Both the position numbers and the translations under genes were made by a program. A DNA stretch of 50,550 bases from Candidatus Gottesmanbacteria bacterium RIFCSPLOWO2_01_FULL_42_22 (GTDB lineage: Bacteria > Patescibacteriota > Microgenomatia > 2-02-FULL-39-11): assembly GCA_001779315.1 (NCBI GenBank), contig MFJU01000022.1, forward strand, positions 1 to 50,550, written 5' to 3'. The notes under the pieces were generated by a model, which was given only the letters and a program-made list of their open reading frames with translations, was not told where the DNA came from and made no database searches. Within the stretch, counting starts at the first letter, position 1. Each line of letters begins with the position of its first letter. This document shows, piece by piece, positions 1 through 8,572 of the stretch.

Positions 1-852
1 AGTAGCAATGGTATCAATCAGAACCGACACTTCGTCGCCTTCTCTTTCCTTAGAGATGCGGTCTTCGACTAATTTTTCAATTTCTTTATGATAGTCTTTT
101 TTGATGGTGTTTTTGATTTTTTCGATATTTTCGTTCGGGGACACAATAATTTTATCTTTACCGACTTCTGATTTTAATTCGTTAATTACTTTTATTATTT
201 TCTTGATTTCAGCCTGGGCAAAAGTAATGCCCTCAAACATATTTTCTTCACTGATTTCATTGGCTCCCGATTCAATCATGACAGTTTTATCAGGTGAGCC
301 GGAAACAACAAGATCCATTTCGGAAAATTCCATTTCTTTTTCACCGGGATTGACAAAAAAGCCTTTGTGGCCGTTTTCTGTCGGAACATAACCTATGCGG
401 ACTGCTGCAATCGGACCGTCCCAAGGAAGAGGGGAAATGGCCAGAGCAGCGCTTGTGGCTATAATTCCCAGCATGTCCGGTTCATTTTGGCCGTCCACAG
501 ACAGGACGGTAATAATCACCTGAACGTCATGATGGTAATTGGTATCGAAAAGAGGCCTGATGGATCTGTCTATCAGTCTGGCTCTTAAAATGGCATCATC
601 GGAAGGCCGGCCTTCACGTTTAACCCAACGGCTGCCTTTTATTCTGCCTCCGGCATATAATCTTTCTACGTATTCAACTGAAAGAGGGAAATAATCCAGA
701 TTGGATTCGCGGGCCGATGCAACCACTGTCGCTATAACCATGGTATCGCCGTAACGCGCCAAAACAGCTGCCGTTGCCTGTTGGGCGAAGCGACCGACTT
801 CCAAAGTTAGCGGACGGCCGCCGATTTCTATTGATTTTGAAGTGATTTTCAT
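1..852 (-). CDS. pnp: Polyribonucleotide nucleotidyltransferase (PNPase), N-terminal part, cut by window edge
   Basis: Phosphorolytic 3'-5' exoribonuclease of mRNA decay. Read on the minus strand from the ATG at 850-852, the frame begins MKITSKSIEIGGRPLTLEVG and stays open to the window edge, about 284 codons. Visible is the first RNase PH domain, with typical stretches such as RYGDTMVIATV, DYFPLSVEY, ERLYAGGRIKGS and RLIDRSIRPLF. The second PH core, KH and S1 domains would lie outside the window. It follows rpsO by 44 nt, the usual bacterial rpsO-pnp pair, and has no clear Shine-Dalgarno sequence. Family assignment is firm; full length cannot be judged. Confidence 0.95.
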   Translation of the reverse strand, partial: MKITSKSIEIGGRPLTLEVGRFAQQATAAVLARYGDTMVIATVVASARESNLDYFPLSVEYVERLYAGGRIKGSRWVKREGRPSDDAILRARLIDRSIRPLFDTNYHHDVQVIITVLSVDGQNEPDMLGIIATSAALAISPLPWDGPIAAVRIGYVPTENGHKGFFVNPGEKEMEFSEMDLVVSGSPDKTVMIESGANEISEENMFEGITFAQAEIKKIIKVINELKSEVGKDKIIVSPNENIEKIKNTIKKDYHKEIEKLVEDRISKEREGDEVSVLIDTIAT

Positions 853-896
853 TATTTATTTTTTTTAAAGATTGACAAGGGGAGATAACGGATATT

Positions 897-1166
897 TTAT
901 TTTGATAATTCGAGTTTTTTAATGATCTCCTTGTACCTGTCGTTCGCTTTACCGGAAAGATAAGTCAATAGCCGTCTCCTTTTTGATATCATCCCTAATA
1001 AACCGCGTCTGGAATGGTTGTCTTTAGGATTGCCTTTCAGGTGGCCGACCAGTTTATCGATCTTATGTGACAATAATGCGATTTGCACTTCCGGACTGCC
1101 GGTATCACCCTGTTTAGTGGCGAATTCGCCGATAATTTTCTTTTTGTCGTCAAGAGGTAAGGCCAT
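897..1166 (-). CDS. rpsO: 30S ribosomal protein S15
   Basis: Primary 16S rRNA-binding protein of the 30S platform (uS15), 89 aa, the normal bacterial length. The sequence has the expected HSRRGLLGMISKRRRLLTYL segment, and the N-terminal GDTGSPEVQIALLSHKI is diagnostic. It is preceded by its own promoter (-10 at 1232-1237) and a hairpin-containing leader, so it probably starts the rpsO-pnp transcript. In other bacteria S15 represses its own translation through its leader. That could apply here but is inferred. Confidence 0.98.
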   Translation of the reverse strand: MALPLDDKKKIIGEFATKQGDTGSPEVQIALLSHKIDKLVGHLKGNPKDNHSRRGLLGMISKRRRLLTYLSGKANDRYKEIIKKLELSK

Positions 1167-1225
1167 TAATAAAATTCATCCGCCCGAAATTATTTGGCGG
1201 AGAAATGAGATAAATCGTTGTTAGT
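1167..1225 (-). promoter_or_regulatory. rpsO leader with hairpin, candidate S15 autoregulatory element
   Basis: The 5' untranslated region between the predicted start site (near 1225) and the rpsO ATG. It can form a hairpin with arms TCCGCC (minus strand 1201-1196) and GGCGGA (1184-1179) around an 11-nt loop, ending 12 nt before the start codon. S15 leaders are regulated in several phyla by unrelated structures, so position supports a regulatory role. No match to a known S15 leader class is claimed. Confidence 0.4.
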
Positions 1226-1231
1226 TTGGGC

Positions 1232-1260
1232 ATTATACCTTGTATTTATAAAATTTTCAA
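1232..1260 (-). promoter_or_regulatory. rpsO-pnp promoter
   Basis: On the minus strand: -35 TTGAAA (1260-1255), 17-nt spacer, -10 TATAAT (1237-1232, perfect consensus). It lies in the gap between the DHH-family gene and rpsO and separates rpsO-pnp transcription from nusA-infB. Confidence 0.75.
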
Positions 1261-1270
1261 TAAGAAGTTT

Positions 1271-2308
1271 TTAAAGAAGCGTTGAGCCTTTATATATTTT
1301 AGGCTTTAACCAATCAGGGGGTGTTTCCGGAGGGGAGCCGGATTCCCTGGTTGAGGGTGTCTGACCGGCAACCTGTTTTTGCTGGGTTTGCGGTCCCTTT
1401 GACAGGAAAGGTTGAGAAGGTTGTTGAGGATTGGATTGTGGCGGTTGTGGTGATTGCGGTTGTCTGACAAAAGGACGCGGACTCTTGGAGAAAGTGAAAG
1501 GTTTTTGAGAAGGTGTCTGCTGCGGGAATTGAGGCAGATTTTGAGCTATTTTTGTTCTGGGTTGCTTGTTTCTGGCCCCGTTTTTCAAGAGCAAAGCGGC
1601 TGTTTCAAAGGTGGAAGCAGATACCCGGGCAGATGAATAGTTGTCGGTTTTATCAGTAAGACCGGCCAGAAGATTGGTAGCAATATCCGGTTCCATAGAC
1701 AATCCCATATCACTAATGAGCGAAGCAGTCAGCTCCGAGATCGAAGAGGCTGATTCATCGATAAGATTTATTTTTCCGAAATTCTGATTGCTTGTTTCTA
1801 TGTCTATATTGATGAGCGGTTTTTCCTGAAACAAGTTTTGATTTGCATTAAAGAGGTTGGAAGCATCGTCCAATTTATTGACTCCGATGGTCATTATGGC
1901 ATCTGTTGAACCGCCGCTGTATTTGTATTGCATCATTTCAGGGGTAATGGCCGGATATCCTTCCCTGGGTTCGATGACTAAATTGAACGTATCGTTTTCA
2001 ATGTTATAACTGACTTTTTCGATTGATCCTTCCTGATAAGGAAAGGATATAATTAAATTCCTGCCGTTATCGCTGCCTATAGTTTTGCCGATTTTATCAA
2101 CAGCGATAAGTTCGTTATATCCGACAGTCATTTCTGTGGGTGAAACCACCGATATTTGTTTGCCGGCTGCTGACAGCGACAAGTAGAAAGACAAGGCCGA
2201 AGCTACCGCATCATATGATGGGTTTTGCCCAAGTACGATCAGGATGGATTTGGCATTTTCCAGAATGGTTCTGGTTTGATTGATGTTATCCCGGTTAAGA
2301 TTGGCCAT
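1271..2308 (-). CDS. Degenerate DHH-family (NrnA-like) protein with disordered Pro/Gln-rich tail
   Basis: 345 aa. Residues 1-250 resemble the DHH phosphoesterase fold of NrnA/RecJ-like proteins: SILIVLGQNPSYDAVASALS matches the N-terminal nucleotide-site region, and INIDIETSN lies where active members have INIDHHxSN. The later ASSISELTASLI and IATNLLAGLTDKT also fit. Both histidines of the DHH motif are missing and the first motif reads NPSYDA instead of NPDGDA, so catalysis is doubtful. The last 90 or so residues are Pro/Gln/Ser rich and probably disordered, ending DWLKPKIYKGSTLL. A frame 14 codons longer (from 2350) exists, but those codons lie over a terminator hairpin, so the ATG at 2308 is preferred. 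It sits after infB, where many bacteria have rbfA, nrnA and truB. Confidence 0.7.
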   Translation of the reverse strand: MANLNRDNINQTRTILENAKSILIVLGQNPSYDAVASALSFYLSLSAAGKQISVVSPTEMTVGYNELIAVDKIGKTIGSDNGRNLIISFPYQEGSIEKVSYNIENDTFNLVIEPREGYPAITPEMMQYKYSGGSTDAIMTIGVNKLDDASNLFNANQNLFQEKPLINIDIETSNQNFGKINLIDESASSISELTASLISDMGLSMEPDIATNLLAGLTDKTDNYSSARVSASTFETAALLLKNGARNKQPRTKIAQNLPQFPQQTPSQKPFTFSKSPRPFVRQPQSPQPPQSNPQQPSQPFLSKGPQTQQKQVAGQTPSTRESGSPPETPPDWLKPKIYKGSTLL

Positions 2309-2323
2309 AATTTTTAGACTTTT

Positions 2324-2348
2324 AAAAAGACCCCTGATTATTGGGGTC
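2324..2348 (-). terminator. Intrinsic terminator after infB
   Basis: Minus strand: GACCCC, 8-nt loop, GGGGTC, then TTTTT. A perfect 6-bp stem, three bases after the infB stop codon and 15 nt before the preferred start of the next gene. It may end nusA-infB transcription or attenuate read-through into the DHH-family gene. Confidence 0.75.
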
Positions 2349-2351
2349 AAA

Positions 2352-3845
2352 TTAGCCTATAGATATTATACTATCACCTGTCAAGACAGCCATGTTGCCG
2401 GAAAGTCCGATACCGATTTCTGTGCCTGTTTCTGCTTTAGTGATATCGGTTTTCTGCTGTTTCAGTGATTTAATTTTTATCCTGCCGATCTCTTCGTCAT
2501 TACGGGTAACCTTTATTTGATCCCCTTTAGCGATTCTTCCGGATGTTACTTTGGCTCCTAAAACCGTCTCTCCTTTAATATTAAAAACTGCTAGGACTTT
2601 AGCTGTACCGAAAACTTCAACCAAATCACCTTTTCTTAAAGCTTCAATGACTTCATCCAATTCATCTAAAAGCTCATAAATTATATTGTAAGTTTTGATA
2701 AGGACTTTTTCCGATTGGGCTAATTTAAGGACTCTGGTATCAACTTTCAGAGAAAAACCGATAATCAAGGCCTTTGTGGTTTTGGCCAGCAAAACATCCG
2801 ATTCGGAAATATTGCCAACAGCTGAGGAGATTGTTTCAACTTTGTTGCCGACTGCGGAAGTGATAGCTTCTAAAGTTCCGGCAGTATCAGCTCTCAAAAT
2901 GATCCTGATGTGTTGTTCTTCCAACGCATCCTCGCCTTCGGGGGGAATAATATTTCTCTTTTCGGGAAATGTAAGCACTTTGGCAGGAGAAGTCATGATT
3001 TCCGTTTCTGATTTGAGGTAAACTTTGCTACCGATTTTAGGCAATACTTTCCAGCCTAAGACTTCAGCCGGATCACCGCCGGTAACCGATGTTAAAGGAT
3101 GACCCTGCCAGTTGATTAGAGCCCGGATTCTGAAAACCTGATTTTCGTAAACTACATCATCAGCTACGCTTATAGATCCGCTTCTGACTATTATGGTGGC
3201 TGTAATTCCTTTATTTTTTGAGAGTAGAGATTCAATGACAACCGCTTCAAAATTATTTTCGGTTTGTTTGACCATGAATAGCTCGTTTAATAACAAAATC
3301 ATTTCCAAAAGCTTATCAATACCCGTGCCATCTTTGGCGGAAACCCCGACCATGGGTGTTTCTCCGCCGTATTCCTCTAAATTAACTCCTTTTTTTGACA
3401 GCTGTTTTTTAACTATTTCCTGATTAATATTGGGCAAATCAATTTTATTTAAAGCAACGATAAAAGGAATTTTAGCTTTTTTAATATGTTCTATTGATTC
3501 GATGGTTTGAGGTTTTACCCCGTCATTAGCAGCAACGACAAGAATGGCAATATCGGCAACTGTGGCTCCCCGGCTTCTCATTTCCGCAAAGGCCTGGTGA
3601 CCGGGAGTATCTATAAAAGTAATTTTATTAGGATAGTTTGGCTGTTTTAAAAGGGTTTTTGGAACATCTATTTGGTAAGCACCGATATGCTGGGTAATTC
3701 CTCCATGCTCCCGGTTTGCTATATTAGTTTTTCTGATAGTATCAAGGAGAGTCGTCTTTCCGTGGTCAACATGGCCTAAGACAGCTACAACAGGAGGCTT
3801 GGTTATCACAGAGTTTTGAACTTCGACTTTTTTGTTTTTGGCCAT
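2352..3845 (-). CDS. infB: Translation initiation factor IF-2, short form
   Basis: GTPase that brings fMet-tRNA to the 30S subunit and promotes subunit joining. 497 aa, much shorter than the roughly 700-900 aa of many bacteria: the variable N-terminal region is missing and the G domain begins about residue 17. G motifs are clear: GHVDHGKTT (G1), GGITQHIGAY (G2 region), DTPGHQAF (G3), NKID (G4). Domains II, III and the C-terminal fMet-tRNA-binding domain follow. It lies 27 nt downstream of nusA in the same operon. The rbfA and truB genes usual in this operon are not nearby. Confidence 0.97.
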   Translation of the reverse strand: MAKNKKVEVQNSVITKPPVVAVLGHVDHGKTTLLDTIRKTNIANREHGGITQHIGAYQIDVPKTLLKQPNYPNKITFIDTPGHQAFAEMRSRGATVADIAILVVAANDGVKPQTIESIEHIKKAKIPFIVALNKIDLPNINQEIVKKQLSKKGVNLEEYGGETPMVGVSAKDGTGIDKLLEMILLLNELFMVKQTENNFEAVVIESLLSKNKGITATIIVRSGSISVADDVVYENQVFRIRALINWQGHPLTSVTGGDPAEVLGWKVLPKIGSKVYLKSETEIMTSPAKVLTFPEKRNIIPPEGEDALEEQHIRIILRADTAGTLEAITSAVGNKVETISSAVGNISESDVLLAKTTKALIIGFSLKVDTRVLKLAQSEKVLIKTYNIIYELLDELDEVIEALRKGDLVEVFGTAKVLAVFNIKGETVLGAKVTSGRIAKGDQIKVTRNDEEIGRIKIKSLKQQKTDITKAETGTEIGIGLSGNMAVLTGDSIISIG

Positions 3846-3872
3846 AATATTTGTACCGGAAAACTAACTTAT

Positions 3873-4943
3873 TCATGATCCGGAGGTTTTCTCAGTCTTC
3901 TCGGTATCTTCTTTTTTCTCGGTTGATTCAGCTTTTTCCTTTTTTTCCACAGTTTTTTTCACAGTTTTTTCTTCTGTCTTGACTGCAGATTTTCCGGACT
4001 TAGATTTAATATCAATTTTGTAATCGGTGAGTTTTGCGGCTAAGCGTACATTCTGACCGTCCTTACCGATAGCCAATGAAAGCTGGTCTTCTGGTACCAT
4101 CGCTTCGGCAGTTTTTTTCTTTTGGTTTAAGATGATATCGATATCTTTTGCCGGAGCTAAAGCTTGGGTTATAAATATTTTAGAATCATCACTCCACTGG
4201 ATAATATCAACCTTTTCCATCCCTCCCAGCTCATTAATGACAGCCTGGACCCTGACGCCTTTTTGTCCGACACAACTGCCTACGGGATCAACACCAGATT
4301 GTGTAGAGGCTACTGCGATTTTGGTACGATTACCGGCTTCCCTGGCAATAATTTTCAAAACAACTGCGCCGTTATTTACTTCGGGTACTTCGCGTTTAAA
4401 AAGCGCAGAAACTAATCCTTTCGAGGCGCGGGAAACGATTATTTCATTTCCACGCATGGTTTGTCTTATAGTTTCAATATAAAAGGTCAATCTTTGGTTA
4501 AGCCGGTATTTTTCGTTGGGTATTTGTTCTTGAGGTGGCATGACTCCTTCAGCCCTGCCGATATCGACAATGATATTAGGACCGTCAAATCTGAGAATCA
4601 TACCGTTTACAATCGTGCCTACTTTGGTTGTGTAATCTGCAATGATGGCCTTTTTTTCCGCTTCTCTGATCCTTTGGAGGATTACCTGTTTGGCTGTCTG
4701 AGCGGCAATTCTGCCGAAACCGGCAGGTGTTATATCCTTTTTATCTTTAAAAACTTTAGCCTCTCCAGATTGGGGGTCGATAGTTATTTCCAACTCTTCA
4801 ATTTCTTCTGTTCCATAATCCTTGCGGTAAGCTGCCAAAATAGCAGCTTTAATAGTATCAAGAACGATATCAGGATCAATGCCCCTTTCGGTGGCTACCT
4901 GATTTAAAGCTAATGCAAATTCACTTCTGACTATTGCCGGCAT
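3873..4943 (-). CDS. nusA: Transcription termination/antitermination factor NusA
   Basis: Binds RNA polymerase and nascent RNA and modulates pausing and termination. 356 aa with an N-terminal polymerase-binding domain (to about 125), an S1 domain (about 130-200) and two KH domains. SCVGQKGVRVQAVINELGG and LSLAIGKDGQNVRLAAKL are the two KH GxxG signatures. A Lys/Glu-rich tail of about 40 residues replaces the acidic repeats of proteobacterial NusA. First gene of its operon, divergent from rpoB. Its leader contains a terminator-like hairpin (4964-4988), so NusA may act on its own transcript; that is an inference. Confidence 0.97.
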   Translation of the reverse strand: MPAIVRSEFALALNQVATERGIDPDIVLDTIKAAILAAYRKDYGTEEIEELEITIDPQSGEAKVFKDKKDITPAGFGRIAAQTAKQVILQRIREAEKKAIIADYTTKVGTIVNGMILRFDGPNIIVDIGRAEGVMPPQEQIPNEKYRLNQRLTFYIETIRQTMRGNEIIVSRASKGLVSALFKREVPEVNNGAVVLKIIAREAGNRTKIAVASTQSGVDPVGSCVGQKGVRVQAVINELGGMEKVDIIQWSDDSKIFITQALAPAKDIDIILNQKKKTAEAMVPEDQLSLAIGKDGQNVRLAAKLTDYKIDIKSKSGKSAVKTEEKTVKKTVEKKEKAESTEKKEDTEKTEKTSGS

Positions 4944-4963
4944 TATATAAACTCCCTCTATAT

Positions 4964-4988
4964 AAAAATTGGTGGGTATTTCCCACCA
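4964..4988 (-). terminator. Terminator-like hairpin in nusA leader (candidate attenuator)
   Basis: Minus strand: TGGTGGG, 5-nt loop AAATA, CCCACCA, then ATTTTTATATAG. A 7-bp perfect stem followed by a U-tract, 21 nt before the nusA start and downstream of the predicted promoter. Its position inside the leader suggests premature termination as control. Confidence 0.65.
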
Positions 4989-5010
4989 CTTGAAATTCTT
5001 ACCGATTTAG

Positions 5011-5039
5011 ATGCTATCATAAATATAGGTACGATGCAA
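5011..5039 (-). promoter_or_regulatory. Probable nusA-infB promoter
   Basis: Minus strand: -35 TTGCAT (5039-5034), 17-nt spacer, -10 TAGCAT (5016-5011), each 4 of 6 to consensus. It is moderate in strength. Other AT-rich -10-like sites nearby mean the exact choice is uncertain. Confidence 0.45.
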
Positions 5040-5077
5040 CCCTACGACCCTACATTTATAATGTATATATTAGTCTC

Positions 5078-5105
5078 TTGACATCAGTAATTTCTCTGTT
5101 AAAAT
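5078..5105 (+). promoter_or_regulatory. rpoBC promoter
   Basis: Perfect -35 TTGACA (5078-5083), 16-nt spacer, -10 TAAAAT (5100-5105). This predicts a start near 5112 and a leader of about 75 nt for the rpoB-rpoC-rpsL-rpsG transcript. Confidence 0.75.
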
Positions 5106-5129
5106 AAATATAAATTCGCGAGACAAGAG

Positions 5130-5167
5130 GCGTACAGCTGTCAAAGTACGCTTATTTTGTTGTTTTT
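5130..5167 (+). terminator. Terminator-like hairpin in rpoB leader (candidate attenuator)
   Basis: GCGTAC, 10-nt loop, GTACGC, then a T-rich run (TTATTTTGTTGTTTTT). The stem is 6 bp and lies between the rpoB promoter and start codon, ending 18 nt before the ATG. Weaker than the nusA and rplC hairpins because of the long loop. Confidence 0.5.
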
Positions 5168-5185
5168 GCATCTTCCAAATTCCCG

Positions 5186-8100
5186 ATGCCAAAATCTAAA
5201 ACTGAATCCCGGAAACATGAATTGCCCAAACGACTTTATTGGGGACAAGAAACCACTAATCTACCTGAACTGGATTTAACTAGAGTCCAAAAAGAATCAT
5301 ATAATTGGTTTATTGAAAGAGGATTGTCAGAACTTCTGCAGGAGATTTCACCAGTTGAGGATTTTACCGGAAAAAATTGGAGTTTGACTTTTGGCAAGTA
5401 TTATTTTGATAAACCTCGTTATTCTCCGGATGAATGTCTTCAAAAAGGATTAACTTATGATTCTCCCTTAAAAGCGGAAACCACTCTATTAAATAAGCAA
5501 ACCGGCAAAGAAATCAGACAGGGTGTTTTTTTGGGTGATATTCCGTCAATGACTGATAACGGAACTTTCATCATTAATGGTGTTGAGCGTTGTATTGTCA
5601 GTCAAATTGTCAGATCTCCAGGTGTATATTTTACCGGAGATACTGATCCTAATACGGGTAAAATGCTGTATTTAGCCGAAGTACGACCATTGTTTGGTTC
5701 ATGGTTGGATTTTTCCATTTCCAGAAATGATGTCATGCTGGTTAGGATTGACCGCCGAAGAAAATATGCTGCTACCACTCTTCTTCGAGCTATTGGCATT
5801 TCATCAGATGAAGAGTTATTAAGGCTTTTTGCAGATGTTGATCCTGAAAACACATATATTTCCAATACACTTCTTAAAGATCCCACCAAAACCCAGGAGG
5901 AAGCAGTCATCGAGATTTACCGGAAAATGAGACCGGGAGAACCAACTGTTTTGGATAATGCCCAAGAACTTTTTAAAAACCTCTTTTTCAATACCCGCCG
6001 ATACAGTTTAGGATCAGTTGGTAGATATAAAATCAATAAAAAACTTAAACTAAACATAGAAAACAAATCTGATAATTGGATATTAACCAAAGACGATATT
6101 ATTGGCATAATTAAATATTTAATTGGATTGACTAAAGGCAAAGGTGATGTTGATGACATTGACCATTTAGGTAATAGAAGGATAAGAAGAGTAGGAGAAC
6201 TAGTTGCTAATAGTGCTTTTAAAATAGGTTTGATGAGACTGGAAAGGTCAATTAAAGAAAGGATGAGTTTGGCTCAAACCCAAATGGAAATTACCCCAAG
6301 CCAAATAGTCAATGCCAGACCTATAATTGCTACAATCAATGATTTTTTCAGGACCAGCCAGCTGTCAACCATTCTTGATCAGACAAATCCATTATCCGAA
6401 ATAGATAATCTAAGAAGACTTACTGTTATGGGAGTCGGAGGTATCTCTCGGGAAAGAGCCTCTTTCTCTATCCGTGATATCAATTCTAGTCAATATTCCC
6501 GAATTTGTCCTGTTCGCAGTCCCGAGGGTCCCAATATCGGTTTAGTTACCTATATATCATTATATGCCAAAGTAAATGAATATGGTTTCTTGGAAGCTCC
6601 ATATCGTGAAGTAGAATTTGATAATAAATACAATAAACCTAGAGTTACGGAGAAAATTGTTTATTTGACAGCTGATGACGAGCAGGAATTTTATATCACC
6701 CATGCTAGTGTTCAAATGGATAGCAAAAAATATATTTCTGAAGAGAGAGTGGCGGCACGTTATAAAGGTGACTTTCTAGAAACAGATGCTAAGAATATCC
6801 GTTATATTGATGTGGTACCAAGGCAAGTGGTAGGAATTGCTGCCTCGTTAGTGCCATTCATCGCCCATGATGAAGCTAATAGAGCATTGATGGGCACCCA
6901 TATGCAGTGTCAGGCTGTGCCACTTGTTAAACCAGATTCGCCGGTTGTCGGAACTGGTATGGAATCAGTTGTCCCAAAAGCATTGGGTAGAACTTTAACA
7001 GCCCCTGAAAATGCGAAAGTTACTTATGTCGATGCGCAGAGGTTGACTCTTAAGGGTGTATCTGGCAAAGAATATAATTTTGAAATTGAGAAATTCAAGA
7101 GAACCAGTCAGAATACCTGTTTTTCCCAGAATCCACTCGTGTCTCTAGGAAATACCGTTGTTAAAAACCAGCCTATTATTGACGGTCCAGCTTGTGAAGG
7201 CGGGGAATTAGCCTTAGGGCAGAATTTAGTTATAGCTTATGCTTCTTTTGATGGAATGGGTTACGAGGATGCTATTGTCATTTCAGATCGCTTAGTCAGG
7301 GAAGATATTTTTACGTCGATTTCGATAGAAGAATATGAGACTGAAGTAGTTGATACTAAACTCGGTCCGGAGGAAACAACCCGGGATATTCCTAATGTGG
7401 GTGAAGAAGCACTTGCCAATCTTGACGAAAAAGGTATTGTAATTATTGGTGCCGAAGTAGGCCCGAATGATATATTAGTTGGCAAAATCGCCCCTAAAGG
7501 TGAAACTGAACTTACAGCTGAAGAGAGGTTATTAAGAGCTATTTTCGGTGAAAAAGCCCGGGAAGTCAGAGATACATCATTGAGGATGCCCCATGGGGAA
7601 AAAGGTGTGGTAATTGATGTTAAAATTCTTGATCGGGAAAAAGGTGACGAACTCCATCCCGGAACTATAAGGAAAATTATTGTCAAAGTCGCTCAAGTCA
7701 GAAAAGTAGTTGTCGGAGATAAGTTAGCCGGAAGACATGGTAATAAAGGAGTCATTTCGAAAATCGTGCCTGCTTCCGATATGCCATATTTGCCAGATGG
7801 TGCTCCTGTTGACGTCATTATTTCTCCGTTGTCTGTTTTATCAAGGATGAATTTAGGTCAACTTTTAGAAGCGCATTTAGGATGGGCAGCCCAAAAAGGA
7901 AGATATAAAGTGGCTGTACCTGTTTTTGAACCAATAAAGGAAGAGAGAATTGTATCAGAGCTGAAGAAAAACAATCTTCCTGTTGATGGAAAATCAATTC
8001 TTTTTGACGGGAGGACCGGAGAAGCTTACAAAGAACCTGTTGTTGTCGGTATTGGTTACATTATGAAACTGATTCATATGGTGGAAGACAAAACCCATGC

Positions 8101-8572
8101 CCGCTCTACGGGTCCATATTCTTTAGTTACACAGCAGCCATTGGGAGGTAAAGCTCAAATGGGTGGACAGCGTTTGGGTGAAATGGAAGTTTGGGCATTG
8201 GAAGCTCATCGCGCTGCTTATTCGCTTCAGGAAATGCTGACAATTAAATCAGATGATGTTGTTGGGAGAGCTCGTGCCTTCGAAGCGATTGTCAAAGGAA
8301 CCGATATTCCCGCTTCGACTATCCCTGAATCATTTAAAGTTTTAGTTAAAGAATTACAAGCGTTAGGTTTAAATGTTATACCAACAGGTATTGTGACTTA
8401 TGCCAAAAAAACTACCGGAATTCAAACAATAGATGAAAATCAGGAACAGGTGGAAAAGCAGGCAGGGGAATTAGCAAAAGCATCCGGAGAAGAAATAGCC
8501 TCTAAAGAAGAGAAAGGCATGACGGTGGTAAATGAAGGCAATGGAAAAGTTAGTAAGGAGGAAAACGCATAA
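5186..8572 (+). CDS. rpoB: DNA-directed RNA polymerase subunit beta
   Basis: Second-largest catalytic subunit of RNA polymerase. 1128 aa, shorter than E. coli (1342) and without its lineage-specific inserts. Conserved blocks include SQLSTILDQTNPLSEI (about 391-406), CPVRSPEGPNIGLV, MGTHMQCQAVP (about 569-579), GRHGNKGVISKIVP and GGQRLGEMEVWALEAHRA. Rifampicin-contact positions differ from sensitive enzymes: Thr395, Asn408 and Thr413 at the equivalents of E. coli Q513, H526 and S531, and Cys575 at R687. The stop codon TAA overlaps the rpoC ATG by one base, implying translational coupling; an AAGGAGG at 8555-8561 inside the rpoB end serves rpoC. Confidence 0.98.
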   Translation: MPKSKTESRKHELPKRLYWGQETTNLPELDLTRVQKESYNWFIERGLSELLQEISPVEDFTGKNWSLTFGKYYFDKPRYSPDECLQKGLTYDSPLKAETTLLNKQTGKEIRQGVFLGDIPSMTDNGTFIINGVERCIVSQIVRSPGVYFTGDTDPNTGKMLYLAEVRPLFGSWLDFSISRNDVMLVRIDRRRKYAATTLLRAIGISSDEELLRLFADVDPENTYISNTLLKDPTKTQEEAVIEIYRKMRPGEPTVLDNAQELFKNLFFNTRRYSLGSVGRYKINKKLKLNIENKSDNWILTKDDIIGIIKYLIGLTKGKGDVDDIDHLGNRRIRRVGELVANSAFKIGLMRLERSIKERMSLAQTQMEITPSQIVNARPIIATINDFFRTSQLSTILDQTNPLSEIDNLRRLTVMGVGGISRERASFSIRDINSSQYSRICPVRSPEGPNIGLVTYISLYAKVNEYGFLEAPYREVEFDNKYNKPRVTEKIVYLTADDEQEFYITHASVQMDSKKYISEERVAARYKGDFLETDAKNIRYIDVVPRQVVGIAASLVPFIAHDEANRALMGTHMQCQAVPLVKPDSPVVGTGMESVVPKALGRTLTAPENAKVTYVDAQRLTLKGVSGKEYNFEIEKFKRTSQNTCFSQNPLVSLGNTVVKNQPIIDGPACEGGELALGQNLVIAYASFDGMGYEDAIVISDRLVREDIFTSISIEEYETEVVDTKLGPEETTRDIPNVGEEALANLDEKGIVIIGAEVGPNDILVGKIAPKGETELTAEERLLRAIFGEKAREVRDTSLRMPHGEKGVVIDVKILDREKGDELHPGTIRKIIVKVAQVRKVVVGDKLAGRHGNKGVISKIVPASDMPYLPDGAPVDVIISPLSVLSRMNLGQLLEAHLGWAAQKGRYKVAVPVFEPIKEERIVSELKKNNLPVDGKSILFDGRTGEAYKEPVVVGIGYIMKLIHMVEDKTHARSTGPYSLVTQQPLGGKAQMGGQRLGEMEVWALEAHRAAYSLQEMLTIKSDDVVGRARAFEAIVKGTDIPASTIPESFKVLVKELQALGLNVIPTGIVTYAKKTTGIQTIDENQEQVEKQAGELAKASGEEIASKEEKGMTVVNEGNGKVSKEENA

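Noticed and set aside
101-588. Plus-strand open frames over the left edge
   Set aside because: They lie antisense to pnp, whose minus-strand frame gives a clear PNPase sequence; no independent signals.
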